44,590 nt of DNA. It comes from Actinomadura roseirufa. Lineage in GTDB: Bacteria > Actinomycetota > Actinomycetes > Streptosporangiales > Streptosporangiaceae. Both the position numbers and the translations under genes were made by a program. Below, in pieces: positions 1 through 9,611 of the stretch. Location of the stretch: assembly GCF_900659635.1 (NCBI RefSeq), contig NZ_CAACVB010000040.1, forward strand, positions 1 to 44,590, written 5' to 3'. Within the stretch, counting starts at the first letter, position 1, and each line of letters starts with the position of its first letter. Under the pieces are notes generated by a model that did not search any database, was not told where the DNA came from, and saw only the letters and a list, made by a program, of their open reading frames with translations.

Positions 1-310
1 TGGTCGACTCCGCATCTACCGGGAGCTTCACTACTTGGCGATCACAACCGGCGAACCGCAGCCAGCTCGTGACCAGCCTTCCCAGGATGGAAACGGCTCT
101 CTGATCATCGGGAAAAGGTTGGGCGATATACCGCTTTGTCGACATGTCTGCATCGGGCCCCGCCAGGAAGTGATTCAATTTCGGGCGGGGTCAGGGTCCA
201 GCCTCGGGGAACCTCAGGGTGGCTCTCCGCCGAACGGCCCGCCCGAGCCCTGTGAAGGTCGTTCCGGAGGCTGATGCCCGCCGTCCGAGGCGGCGGCTAC
301 GGTGGGGACC
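1..310. other. No supported gene at left edge
   Basis: An open frame runs in from the window edge on the plus strand and stops at about 274. Its first 30 residues look somewhat protein-like, but the rest is Gly/Pro-rich, typical of non-coding GC-rich DNA. It could be the tail of a gene starting outside the window. I do not recognise it and do not call it. Confidence 0.3.
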
Positions 311-481
311 ATGGCAAAGACGATCCTGACCATAGTCGGCGTCGTACTCGCGATCTGGCTCGTGACCAGCGTGATCGGCGCCATCTTCTCCATGCTGAAG
401 CTCTTCTTCTTCATCGGCCTCGTCGCCGTCGTCGTGGTGATGGCGGTGACCGCCGTCTCGAAGTTGACGAAAAGCCGTTAG
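311..481 (+). CDS. Small two-span hydrophobic membrane protein (56 aa)
   Basis: ATG at 311 is preceded by a GGTGGGG ribosome-binding site four bases upstream. The product has almost no charged residues except Lys at residue 3 and a basic tail (KLTKSR). Two hydrophobic stretches, residues 4-26 and 30-48, are joined by a short Ser/Met/Lys turn, so it is an integral membrane protein. Short actinobacterial hydrophobic proteins of this size are common and uncharacterised. The gene stands alone, about 90 bases upstream of the acyl-CoA synthetase on the same strand. Function unknown. Confidence 0.7.
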   Translation: MAKTILTIVGVVLAIWLVTSVIGAIFSMLKLFFFIGLVAVVVVMAVTAVSKLTKSR

Positions 482-569
482 ACGGAGCGGCTCCCAACCC
501 TTGCCGGGCCTTCGCCGTTGACCGCATGATGCCCCCACACCATGGCGGCCGGCGGCGAAGGGACCTTTC

Positions 570-2132
570 GTGCAGGGTCTGACCGAGGTTCTGCGCGAGC
601 GCGCGGACCTGCATCCCGATCGTGTCGCGTTCATCGTGGGTGACGTCCGCGTCACCTACCGGGACTTCGACCGCCGCGTCGACCGCGCCGCCGCCGCCCT
701 GGCGGCGGCGGGCGTCGGCCGCGGCGACCGCGTCGCGATCCTCGACAAGAACTCCCTGGAGTACGCCGAGCAGCTGTTCGGCGCGGCGCGCGTCGGCGCG
801 GTGCAGGTGCCGATCAACTACCGGCTCGCACCCGCCGAGGTCGCCTACATCGTCAACAACGCGCGCGCGAAGGTGCTCATCACCGGCTCCGAGTTCGTCC
901 CGGTCTTAGACGCCGTCGCGGAGAAACTGGAGCACACCGCCCACCTCGTCGTGATCGGCGGCGAGGGGCACGGCCGGCTCGACTACGCCGACTGGGTGGA
1001 CGCGGCGGAGAACACGCGTCCGGACGGCATGGACACGGCCGCCACCTCGGACGTGTTCGTCCAGCTCTACTCGTCCGGCACCACGGGCCTGCCCAAGGGC
1101 GTGATGCTGACGCACGACAACTTCAACGCGGCGCTGCCCCTGAGCAACGAGACCTGGGACATCGACGACACCACCGTGCTGCTGGTCGCGATGCCGATGT
1201 ACCACGTCGCGGGCAGCGCCCTCACCATCTGCGTGATCTTCGACGGCATCACCGGCGTCATCGCGCGCGAGCCCGACGCCGCCGCGCTCGCGCGGGCGAT
1301 CGAGCGGTACCGGGTCACGCACACCTTCCTCGTCCCGGCCCTGCTGCGGTTCATGCAGCTGATCCCCGAGGTGGCCGAGGCCGACATGTCGAGCCTGCGG
1401 GTGCTGCTCTACGGAGCGTCCCCGATCAGCGAGGACGTCCTGCGCGGTGCCCTGCGGATGCTGCCCACCACGGAGTTCATGCAGGTCTACGGCCTTACGG
1501 AGACGACGGGCGCGATCACCTCGCTGCCGCACGCCGACCACGACCCGGACGGCCCGCACCCGCGCCGGCTGCGCAGCGCGGGGCTGCCCAACCCGTCCTG
1601 CACGCTGCGGATCGCCGACCCGGCCACGCAGAGGGAGCTGCCGGCCGGGGAGGTCGGCGAGATCCTGTGCCGGTCGCCGCAGAACATGAAGGGCTACTGG
1701 GGGATGCCCACCGAGACCGCGAACGCGCTGCTGCCGGGCGGCTGGTTCCGGACGGGCGACGCCGGCTACCTCGACGAGGACGGCTACCTCTACATCCACG
1801 ACCGCGTCAAAGACATGATCATCTCTGGTGGGGAGAACATCTACCCGGCCGAGATCGAGAACGTGCTCATGGGCCATCCGGCGGTCAGCGACTGCGCGAT
1901 CATCGGGGTCCCCGACGACCGGTGGGGCGAGACGCCCAAGGCCATCGTCGTGCTGTCGGGGGACGTGGACGGCGCCGCGCTCGTCGCCTACTGCCGCGAG
2001 CGGCTCGCGCACTTCAAGTGCCCCACCTCGGTCGAGCGCCGCGAGGCGATCCCCCGCAACCCCACGGGCAAGATCCTCAAACGGGAGCTGCGCGCCCCCT
2101 ACTGGGGAGGCCGGGACCGCGCCGTCCACTGA
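570..2132 (+). CDS. Long-chain acyl-CoA synthetase / AMP-dependent ligase
   Basis: A 520-residue member of the ANL adenylating superfamily. It activates a carboxylic acid with ATP to an acyl-adenylate and transfers it to CoA in the cytoplasm. The core motifs are intact: the P-loop-like A3 (SSGTTGLPKG, about residue 168), A5 (YGLTETTG, about 307), A7 (RTGD, about 394), A8 hinge (SGGENIYPAEIE, about 420) and the C-terminal catalytic lysine in PTGK (about 502). Length is normal for fatty-acyl or aryl-acid ligases. The GTG start at 570 has a GAAGGGA site 8 bases upstream. The exact acid substrate cannot be read from sequence. The downstream methyltransferase remnant overlaps its stop codon, suggesting they were once co-transcribed. 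Confidence 0.93.
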   Translation: MQGLTEVLRERADLHPDRVAFIVGDVRVTYRDFDRRVDRAAAALAAAGVGRGDRVAILDKNSLEYAEQLFGAARVGAVQVPINYRLAPAEVAYIVNNARAKVLITGSEFVPVLDAVAEKLEHTAHLVVIGGEGHGRLDYADWVDAAENTRPDGMDTAATSDVFVQLYSSGTTGLPKGVMLTHDNFNAALPLSNETWDIDDTTVLLVAMPMYHVAGSALTICVIFDGITGVIAREPDAAALARAIERYRVTHTFLVPALLRFMQLIPEVAEADMSSLRVLLYGASPISEDVLRGALRMLPTTEFMQVYGLTETTGAITSLPHADHDPDGPHPRRLRSAGLPNPSCTLRIADPATQRELPAGEVGEILCRSPQNMKGYWGMPTETANALLPGGWFRTGDAGYLDEDGYLYIHDRVKDMIISGGENIYPAEIENVLMGHPAVSDCAIIGVPDDRWGETPKAIVVLSGDVDGAALVAYCRERLAHFKCPTSVERREAIPRNPTGKILKRELRAPYWGGRDRAVH

Positions 2133-2655
2133 GGCGCGCTTCCGTGACGCCGAGGCCGCCCCCGCCCTGGGCCGCTTCTCTCTCCCCCGCGTCTACGACG
2201 CCGTGATCGCCCTGACGCGGGAACGCCTCTGGCGGAGCATGCTCGTCATGCACACGGCGCTCAGGCCCGGCGACGTCGTCGTCGACGTCGGCTGCGGCAC
2301 GGGGTCGCTGGCCCTGCTCCCGCACGACGTCGAGCCCGGAGCCCGCGTGATCGGCGTCGACCCCGACCCGGAGGTGCTCGCGCGCGCCCGGCGCAAGGCG
2401 GAGGCGGCGGGCACCGGCGCGGTGGAGTGGCGGACCGGGATGGGCGACGCGCTGACGGACGTCGTGGCCGCCGGGACCGCCGACGTCGTCGTGTCCAGCC
2501 TCGTCCTCCACCAGTGCCCCGTGGCGATGAAGCGGGCGATCCTCGTCTCGATGCGCGAGACCCTGCGGCCGGGCGGCAGGCTGGTGATCGCCGACTTCGG
2601 GGCGCAGCGCACCCGGCTGATGCGCCTGGCCTTGCGCGTGGTGCAGCCACGGCGC
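2131..2655 (+). pseudogene. SAM-dependent methyltransferase, 3'-truncated remnant
   Basis: This frame encodes a class I methyltransferase: the SAM-binding motif I (VDVGCGTGS) near 2281-2310, the acidic end of beta-2 (GVDPDPE) and a motif IV/post-I region (VVVSSLVLHQCP). It reads well to about 2635, through GGRLVIADFG, then runs into the antisense of the neighbouring regulator and loses all similarity. About the last 40-60 residues of the fold are missing. No good start codon exists upstream in this frame; the first is GTG at 2203, inside the conserved N-terminal helix. The gene overlaps the acyl-CoA synthetase stop. I read it as a decayed downstream member of that operon. Confidence 0.7.
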
Positions 2656-3142
2656 GCCGCGGCTGAGCCGCGCAGGGCGCGGAGCCGCTGGGGCGACAGC
2701 CCGACCCCGGCGGCCACGGCGGTCAGCGGGATCCGCTCGTCCGCCGGCGCGCGCATCGCCTCCACCAGCCGCCCGTCGAGATCGTTCGACGGGCGGCGGC
2801 CGGCGGGCCGGACGTCCTCCTCGCGCAGGGCGCTCAGTCCCGGGGGCGGGCTGATGCCATCGCCGCACAGCGGCCGCAGCCGGTCGGCGAACGCGCAGTG
2901 CGGCTCGATGAAGAAGGTCCGCAGCGTCCCCGCCGGGAGCAGCCGGTGACCCGCCATCGGCGGCACGATCAGCGCCGCGCCGTGGTGCCGGACGCGTCGT
3001 CCTTGGCCACCTCGTCGTGGACGCCGATGGCCACCTGGAAGGCGGCGTGCCGATGGAGCGCGCCCTCCAGGACGGCACCTTGGTGGAGCGCGTAGCCGTC
3101 GCCTATGACGAAGTACGGGGAGGTCCCGTCCATGCTCGGCAT
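2656..3142 (-). pseudogene. AraC-family regulator, frameshifted and 3'-truncated
   Basis: ATG at 3142 opens an AraC-type cupin region (LHRHAAFQVAIGVHDEV). That frame stops at 2969, but the next frame continues seamlessly with HGAALIVPPMAGHRLLPAG and a first helix-turn-helix (PLTAVAAGVGLSPQRLRALRG) ending near 2660. One frameshift lies at about 2995-3003. The second helix-turn-helix of the AraC domain is absent: the reading frame enters the antisense of the methyltransferase. Both defects argue for a dead gene, although a sequencing error could explain the frameshift. It lies downstream of the exported hydrolase on the same strand. Confidence 0.65.
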
Positions 3143-3177
3143 GCTTTCACGGCCGAGGTCCCCTGGGGGACGCGCGG

Positions 3178-4092
3178 TCAGCGTTGGGACTCGGCGCCCT
3201 GGCGGAAACGGATCACCGCCGACACTGGGCGGTGGTCGGACGACCGGACGGCGCTCACGGGCACGCCGCAGGAGACGCCGGTCGTCTTGGACAGGAACAG
3301 GTAGTCGGTCTTCTGCACGGCCGCGCCCCGCCAGTCCTGGACGGTCTTCGCGCCGGTGCGGGCGGGTCCGGGGCCCTGGTCGCACTCGGAGTAGTCGCGG
3401 TACAGGGTGTCCAGGGCCGGCGCGCCCGGCTCGTCGGCGAGGTCACCGCCGACGACGACGCGTCCGCCGCCCGCGAGGGACGCCAGCGTATGGGCCTGCT
3501 TGCGGCGCCACTGGCCGCCGGGGTCGTCGGTGGAGCTGAACTGGGTCGCGCACACCCGGACGCCCCAGGACGCGACGTCCCCGCACAGTGCCACGCGTCC
3601 GATCCGCGTGGGCGACGGCAGCCGGGACTGCCGGACACCGCTGAGCGCCGCCTCCGTGCCGACGGCGACGCCGAGGCGGCCCTGCCCGTCCGCGCAGGAC
3701 GGCCCACGCGTGAACGGCGCGAACGCCCAGCTCCATGTGCCGAACCGGCCGCTCTTCTTCAGGGTCTCGACCTGCCCCGCGCAGACCTCCTGGAGAAGGG
3801 CCACGTTCGTCCGGATCTTTCGGCCGCCGACCTCGACGTTGTTGAGCTGCAGCGCGATCCGCCGGGAGAGCTCGGCGGGACGGGCGCCGAGCGGGCAGCC
3901 GACCGCCGCCCCGCCGCACACGTTCCACGTCATCGCCTTGATCGTCACCGCGGGCGCCCGGCGTTCCCCGTCGGCGTGGGCGGGGCCGCTGCCGGACAGG
4001 CCGTCGATGGCGGCGCCGGCGCCCGCCGCGGTGACCACCGCGGCGGCTCCGCAGACCGAGAGGAGGGGGATCAGGGCGCGGGGAGATCGCAC
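3178..4092 (-). CDS. Exported endonuclease/exonuclease/phosphatase-fold protein
   Basis: EEP superfamily (DNase I-like, metal-dependent phosphodiesterase) of about 304 residues. From the GTG at 4092, which has a GGAGA site six bases upstream, the product starts with a basic residue and a hydrophobic stretch (residues 5-30) ending in Ala/Gly, so it is secreted or anchored. Motifs visible are TWNVCGG (metal-binding Asn), LLQEVCAG (Glu), GGDLADEPGA (Asp) and SDHRPV (catalytic His). The usual Asn of the GDFN motif is Ala here, which may alter activity. Several Cys residues suit an extracytoplasmic protein. The frame also extends to an ATG at 4203, but that adds an unlikely Arg-rich leader. Substrate unknown (nucleic acid or phosphoester). 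Confidence 0.8.
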   Translation of the reverse strand: MRSPRALIPLLSVCGAAAVVTAAGAGAAIDGLSGSGPAHADGERRAPAVTIKAMTWNVCGGAAVGCPLGARPAELSRRIALQLNNVEVGGRKIRTNVALLQEVCAGQVETLKKSGRFGTWSWAFAPFTRGPSCADGQGRLGVAVGTEAALSGVRQSRLPSPTRIGRVALCGDVASWGVRVCATQFSSTDDPGGQWRRKQAHTLASLAGGGRVVVGGDLADEPGAPALDTLYRDYSECDQGPGPARTGAKTVQDWRGAAVQKTDYLFLSKTTGVSCGVPVSAVRSSDHRPVSAVIRFRQGAESQR

Positions 4093-4412
4093 ACGTTCTC
4101 CAGGAAGTGTGGAACGGTACTTGCGGGGGCGATGCGGAAATCCCACCACATCAAGATCGGCTCCGCCAGCCGTTCGCGACCGCGGGTGCGCGGAATGTGA
4201 CAAATCCCAGCACTCCCACCGTCACGCGCGTTCACCGTACCCCGCCCCCGGCTCCCGCCTCAAAACCACCACACCAGCAGAAATCCCCCAAAGTGGCCGT
4301 ACATTCGCGTCAGGCACCCGGGTGGGAAACGGCTCAGCGGACCATGCCGGGCCGGGCCTCTCTGGGACGGCGCCGCGCACACGAGCGTCTGACCAGCGAA
4401 TCCATACCGTGA

Positions 4413-4453
4413 ATCGGCCGGGTGCGAGCCCTTCAGGCGAGCACCCGGCCGAT
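4413..4453 (-). terminator. Terminator hairpin of the EF-Tu gene
   Basis: A perfect 13-base inverted repeat (ATCGGCCGGGTGC at 4413-4425, complement at 4441-4453) with a 15-base loop sits five bases beyond the EF-Tu stop codon on the minus strand. No strong U-run follows, as is common in actinomycetes. Confidence 0.75.
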
Positions 4454-4458
4454 CCCGT

Positions 4459-5640
<1,182 letters not shown>

Positions 5641-5729
5641 GGTCTCGTCCTCACTCGTGCTCCATACGGATCGTGAGAACCCGCGCGTGCGCCGCCGGCC
5701 CCCTCGCGGGGGCGTGCGGGGCTCGCGGT

Positions 5730-5771
5730 CCGTCCCGACCCCCCTCCGCTGGTTCTCCGGGGGCGGGACGG
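5730..5771 (-). terminator. Terminator hairpin downstream of MFS transporter
   Basis: CCGTCCCG plus CCCCC (5730-5743, one bulged A) pairs with GGGGG plus CGGGACGG (5759-5771) around a 15-base loop. It lies just past the possible small ORF ending at 5779 and would end the minus-strand MFS transcript before the EF-Tu promoter. Confidence 0.6.
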
Positions 5772-5778
5772 AGAGGGG

Positions 5779-5904
5779 TCAGCTTCGCGCGCCGTCGTCG
5801 GCGGCGTTGTTCAGTGCGAGGTGCGCCGCCGTGGGGAAGGCAGCCGGCACCGCGCTCAGCGGACCGTGGTCCGCGAGCGTCCGGGTGCCGGCTGCGAAGA
5901 ACAT
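5779..5904 (-). CDS. Possible 41-aa protein downstream of MFS gene
   Basis: An ATG ten bases after the MFS stop opens a 41-residue frame (starting MFFAAGTRTLADHG) that ends just before a terminator hairpin, so it would be part of the same transcript. There is no clear ribosome-binding site and no recognisable domain. It may be chance. Confidence 0.3.
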   Translation of the reverse strand: MFFAAGTRTLADHGPLSAVPAAFPTAAHLALNNAADDGARS

Positions 5905-5914
5905 GGTTCGCACG

Positions 5915-7135
5915 CTACGAGCCGGGCGCGGCGAAGTCGACCGATTTTCCGGGCGCGGGACGGCGCAGCATGGCGAGCCCGAGCGCGGCGCCCGCGACCT
6001 GGAACGTCCCGATCGCCAGGAACAGGCCGACCGGCCCGGCAGCGTCGGCGGACGCGGCGGTCAGCGCGGCGCCGACCGCCGACGCGCCGATCTTCAGGCT
6101 GCCCGCGGTGGTGTTCACCTGGCCGAGCCGGCCCGGCGGCGACTCGCGCTGGCGGATCATCAGGGTCGCCGCGAACACCGGGCCCTCGAACGCGCCCGCG
6201 GCGGCGAACGCGGCCACCGCCCACGGCACCGACGGGACGGCGGCGAGGGCGGCCAGGGACGCCCCGAACGCGGCCAGCCCACCGAACAGCACCGCCTGGG
6301 CGTGCCGGGGGGTCAGCCACCGGCTGGCCGCGAGGGAGCCGAGCAGCATGCCGGCCGCCATCGCCGCCAGCAGCCGCCCGCCGGTGCTCGGCTGGGCGCC
6401 GAGGTGTCCGGCGAGCAGCACCGCGCTCACCGCGACGCCACCGAAACCGGTCCACGCCAGCGTCGTCGCCGCGGTCACGGCCCGCAGGACACGCCCCTCG
6501 GCGAGCACGACGAGGCCGCCCGCGACCGCCTGACGCCACCCCGGACCGTCCGGTTCGTCCTCTTCCTCGGGTGTGCCGGGGAACGGCAGCAGCGGGAGGG
6601 CCAGCAGGCCGACGAGGGCGCTGCACACGATCGCGACGCCCGCGTACCGCCCGCCCGCGGCTCCGGCGACCACGGCGGCGAGGCCGGGGCCCGCGATCGC
6701 GGCGAGGTTGTAGCTGGACGCCTCCAGCCCGTACGCGCGGGCGAGCCGGCCGGCCGGGACGAACCGCGGCAGCAGGGAGGTCAGCGCGACGACGACGGGC
6801 TCGGTGCAGCCGACGGCTGCGGCGACCGGCAGCGCCACGGCCGCCGGCACGCGTCCCGCCACGATCAGCAGCAGTGCCGTCGCGGCGGCGTAGCAGGCGG
6901 CGAGGGCCACCGCGATCCGCCGCGGCCGCGCCGCCCGGTCGAGGGCGAGCCCGATGACGGGGCCGCTCAGGACGTACGGGAGCGTCATCGCGGTCTGCAG
7001 GTAGCCCGCGGTCGCGGCGTGGCCCGTCCGGGCCTGGACGGTCAGGATCAGCGCCGTCGCCACGCCCTCGGCGGAGACCCGCAGCGGCGTCGCGGCCGCC
7101 AGGTGCAGCGGAAGGGCGGCGCTCCTGCCGATCAC
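5915..7135 (-). CDS. MFS transporter (exporter-like)
   Basis: A 406-residue polytopic protein with about twelve hydrophobic segments in two six-helix halves, separated by an acidic loop ([14 protein letters not shown], about residues 190-205). The loop after helix 2 carries the MFS-A-like [10 protein letters not shown]. Small-residue-rich helices and this layout match MFS drug or metabolite efflux proteins. The substrate cannot be inferred. The GTG start at 7135 overlaps the GGGAG ribosome-binding-like sequence, so initiation may be weak or leaderless. It is divergent from arginine deiminase, with about 67 bases between them holding both promoters. Confidence 0.85.
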   Translation of the reverse strand: MIGRSAALPLHLAAATPLRVSAEGVATALILTVQARTGHAATAGYLQTAMTLPYVLSGPVIGLALDRAARPRRIAVALAACYAAATALLLIVAGRVPAAVALPVAAAVGCTEPVVVALTSLLPRFVPAGRLARAYGLEASSYNLAAIAGPGLAAVVAGAAGGRYAGVAIVCSALVGLLALPLLPFPGTPEEEDEPDGPGWRQAVAGGLVVLAEGRVLRAVTAATTLAWTGFGGVAVSAVLLAGHLGAQPSTGGRLLAAMAAGMLLGSLAASRWLTPRHAQAVLFGGLAAFGASLAALAAVPSVPWAVAAFAAAGAFEGPVFAATLMIRQRESPPGRLGQVNTTAGSLKIGASAVGAALTAASADAAGPVGLFLAIGTFQVAGAALGLAMLRRPAPGKSVDFAAPGS

Positions 7136-7166
7136 TCCCGAATCGTGCCACAGCGCCGGTCCGGGG

Positions 7167-7195
7167 GTTCGTTCCGATCAAGCCCCGCCTAGAAT
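7167..7195 (+). promoter_or_regulatory. Likely promoter of leaderless arcA
   Basis: A TAGAAT -10 hexamer at 7190-7195 ends seven bases before the arcA GTG, and a weak -35 (GTTCGT, 7167-7172) lies 17 bases upstream. With a start point near 7202 the mRNA would begin at or next to the start codon, consistent with the absence of a Shine-Dalgarno sequence. Confidence 0.5.
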
Positions 7196-7202
7196 TTCGG
7201 AC

Positions 7203-8411
7203 GTGACGGAAACCACAGCGCACGAGCACAGGGTCACCAGTGAGGTCGGGCGGCTGCGGACCGTCCTGCTGCATCGTCCGGGAGCGGAGCTGAAGCGGCT
7301 CACTCCCCGCAACAGCGACAAGCTGCTGTTCGACGCGATCCCGTGGGTGGGCCGGGCCCAGGAGGAGCACGACGCGTTCGCCGAGGCGTTGCGGTCGCGT
7401 GGTGTCGAGGTGCTGTACGTGACGGAGCTGCTCCAGGACGCGCTGGAGTACGAGGCGGCGCGGGAGCGGGCGATCGCGGACGCGGTCCTCGACCTGCGGC
7501 TCGGCGACCAGCTCCGCCGCGTCGTCGAGGCCCACCTGCGCGACCTCGACCCGGAGAACCTCGCGCACACGCTGATCGCGGGGCTGGCGCACGAGGAGCT
7601 GAAGGCCGGGCACGGCCTCGTCTACCGGCTGATGGACCGGCTCGACTTCATCGTCGACCCGCTGCCGGGCCTGCTGTTCACCCGCGACAACAGCGCGTGG
7701 ATCGGCGACCGGGTGGCGGTGACGAGCCTGGCGATGCCCGCGCGCCGCCGGGAGGCGGCGCTGACCGGGCTCATCTACGCCCACCACCCCCGGTTCGACG
7801 GGCTCCGGCCGGTGTACTCGCCGGAGCTGGAGCATGTCGAGGGCGGCGACATCCTGCTGCTGGGCCCCGGGGTCATCGCGGTCGGGACGGGCGAGCGGAC
7901 GACCCCGGCGGGCGTCGAGCGGCTCGCCCGGCAGGTGATCGGCGCGGGGCTGGCCCACACCGTCCTGGCCGTCCCGATCGCGCAGGAGCGCGCGACCATG
8001 CACCTGGACACGGTGTGCACGATGGTCGACACCGACACGGTCGTCATGTACCCGCCGGTCGCGCATTCGCTGACCGCCTACACGGTCACGCTGGACGGCG
8101 GCGACCTGCGGGTGACGGAGTCGCGCCCGTTCCTGGAGGCGGCGGCGACCGCGATGGGCCTGGACCGCCTGAAGGTCATCGACACCGGGCTGGACCCGGT
8201 CACCGCCGAGCGCGAGCAGTGGGACGACGGCAACAACACCCTCGCCGTCGCGCCGCGACTCTGCGTGGCCTACGAACGCAACATCGAGACGAACGCCCAG
8301 CTCGAAGCGGCGGGCATCGAGGTCATCCGGATCAGCGGCAGCGAACTGGGCACCGGCCGAGGCGGCCCCAGGTGCATGTCCTGCCCCATCCTCAGAGACC
8401 CGCCAGCATGA
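7203..8411 (+). CDS. arcA: Arginine deiminase
   Basis: A 402-residue guanidino-group hydrolase that converts L-arginine to citrulline and ammonia in the cytoplasm, the first step of the arginine deiminase pathway. All catalytic signatures are present: FTRDN (about residue 160), the EGGDI acid pair (about 213), the TMHLDT histidine (about 268) and the C-terminal nucleophile Cys in GGPRCMSCP (about 391). Length is standard. Neither arcB nor arcC is next to it, so it probably serves arginine catabolism or acid/ammonia balance on its own. No ribosome-binding site is visible before the GTG, and a -10 element sits immediately upstream, suggesting a leaderless message. Confidence 0.95.
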   Translation: MTETTAHEHRVTSEVGRLRTVLLHRPGAELKRLTPRNSDKLLFDAIPWVGRAQEEHDAFAEALRSRGVEVLYVTELLQDALEYEAARERAIADAVLDLRLGDQLRRVVEAHLRDLDPENLAHTLIAGLAHEELKAGHGLVYRLMDRLDFIVDPLPGLLFTRDNSAWIGDRVAVTSLAMPARRREAALTGLIYAHHPRFDGLRPVYSPELEHVEGGDILLLGPGVIAVGTGERTTPAGVERLARQVIGAGLAHTVLAVPIAQERATMHLDTVCTMVDTDTVVMYPPVAHSLTAYTVTLDGGDLRVTESRPFLEAAATAMGLDRLKVIDTGLDPVTAEREQWDDGNNTLAVAPRLCVAYERNIETNAQLEAAGIEVIRISGSELGTGRGGPRCMSCPILRDPPA

Positions 8412-8446
8412 CCCCGGCCCAACCTGTCCAAGGGGCTCATCTGTCA

Positions 8447-8489
8447 GGCACGCCCTCAGGACAGCTTCCAAAGGGAACCTGAGCGTGCC
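8447..8489 (+). terminator. Terminator hairpin downstream of arcA
   Basis: GGCACG/CTCAGG (8447-8460, two-base bulge) pairs with CCTGAGCGTGCC (8478-8489) around a 17-base loop, 36 bases after the arcA stop. Confidence 0.6.
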
Positions 8490-8509
8490 CACCAAGGGAC
8501 ACCCGCAGG

Positions 8510-8587
8510 CGAAGCGATTCGCGCTCGCACAAGCCCGGTCACGAAGCGAGCCGCTAGGCGAGCGAAGTGGGCCGAGCTTGCAATAAA
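8510..8587 (-). repeat. Dispersed ~75-bp intergenic repeat, copy A
   Basis: Read on the minus strand, this segment starts TTTATTGCAAGCTCGGCCC and ends in GCGAATCGCTTCG. It matches the two plus-strand copies at 14104-14172 and 14181-14253 over almost its whole length, with scattered substitutions. It is rich in CGCTCGC/GCGAGCG short inverted motifs. It lies in the convergent space between arcA and the ATPase gene. Confidence 0.8.
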
Positions 8588-8667
8588 GATGGCGCTCGGG
8601 CGGTGTCGACGGGGGCACGACAGCGCCCGAGCTTGCGAGGACCCTACCGGGTGCGAGGTTGGTCCCT

Positions 8668-9213
8668 CTACGCGGGGTATGCCCTAGTCGATGCGGCTCC
8701 GAACCTGGTGCCGTCAAAGAGCCCTCCGTCCGGTTCGTCCAGGACATCGGGCAGTTCGACCTGATCGGGGGCGACGGCGTGCGCGCCCGTGGGTGAGACG
8801 ACGCCGTTGCCCTGCGGTGAGCGGGGGGCGCGCAGGATGGCCCAGACCGTGGTGGCGCCGTCCTCGTGGCGCACGCCCCAGCCTTCGGAGAGGGCCTCGA
8901 CGATGCCCAGGCCGCGCCCGCCGAGCGAGGAGAGCGTGCCGGGGCCGCGGCGCGGCTCGGTCATGGCTCCTCCGTCGCTGACCTCAAGTTCCAGCAGGTC
9001 ACCGCGGCGCAGCCAGCAGACCCTGACCTGCCCCGACGGCAGCGGCCGCGCGTGCCGCAGCGCGTTGCTGATGAGTTCGCTGACGATGACGCTGGCATCG
9101 TCCACGATGGACTCGTAGACGCCCGACGCGACCAGTTCCGAGCTGAGGCGCCTGCGGGCGACCGCGACACTGGACGGTGCGTGTGGCAGCAGTACGACGC
9201 TCGACGCCCTCAC
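8668..9213 (-). CDS. Anti-sigma-type ATP-binding protein (HATPase_c_2)
   Basis: GHKL-fold ATPase of the RsbW/SpoIIAB-like class, abundant in actinomycetes, where such proteins bind sigma or anti-sigma-antagonist partners. The N-box (SELISNALRHA) and G-boxes (VSDGGAM and GGRGLGIVEALSEGWG) are intact. The last 45 residues, rich in Pro/Asp/Gly, form a tail outside the fold. I chose the GTG at 9213 because homology-like sequence begins at VRASSVVLLPHAP. An ATG at 9342 in frame would add 43 Arg/Ser-rich residues. No cognate sigma factor is adjacent. Partner unknown. Confidence 0.85.
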   Translation of the reverse strand: MRASSVVLLPHAPSSVAVARRRLSSELVASGVYESIVDDASVIVSELISNALRHARPLPSGQVRVCWLRRGDLLELEVSDGGAMTEPRRGPGTLSSLGGRGLGIVEALSEGWGVRHEDGATTVWAILRAPRSPQGNGVVSPTGAHAVAPDQVELPDVLDEPDGGLFDGTRFGAASTRAYPA

Positions 9214-9611
9214 CTCCCCGTGCTTCCGCTGACTCGGACGAGACCCGCCGCCGCTCTTCCGGTACGACCGAAATGCCCTGATGGTACGAACCGGAAACCT
9301 GGACGCCCCAGTTTGCCACCTGCACAACGAGTCATCGGGCATCCGGTCACGGTGATCACCCCCCGTTCGCGGCGTCGGAATGGAATCCCATCCCCAACGA
9401 CGGCCAACAATGGATCTATCCAGCCAACGGCCGGTTACTCCTCACGCGCGCGTTTCGTCCATCACACCGGCGCGGCACCGCCCTTTCCCGCAGGGGTCTG
9501 CGTTCCCACCAGTCAAGATCGCGAAAAGCGGGGCCACGGCGGGCTCACCCGGCCACGCGACCTCTGTCTCCGTACGGTCAGTGACCGCCGGACCGCGGCT
9601 CCCCGGGCCCC
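9214..9611. other. Intergenic region, no gene seen
   Basis: About 400 bases between two minus-strand genes. Open frames here lack ribosome-binding sites and protein-like composition. Presumably holds the promoter of the ATPase gene. I see no repeat or strong hairpin. Confidence 0.4.

Noticed and set aside
5856..8747. Long minus-strand open frame of over 900 codons
   Set aside because: Antisense to arcA and out of frame with the MFS gene; composition is shadow-like.
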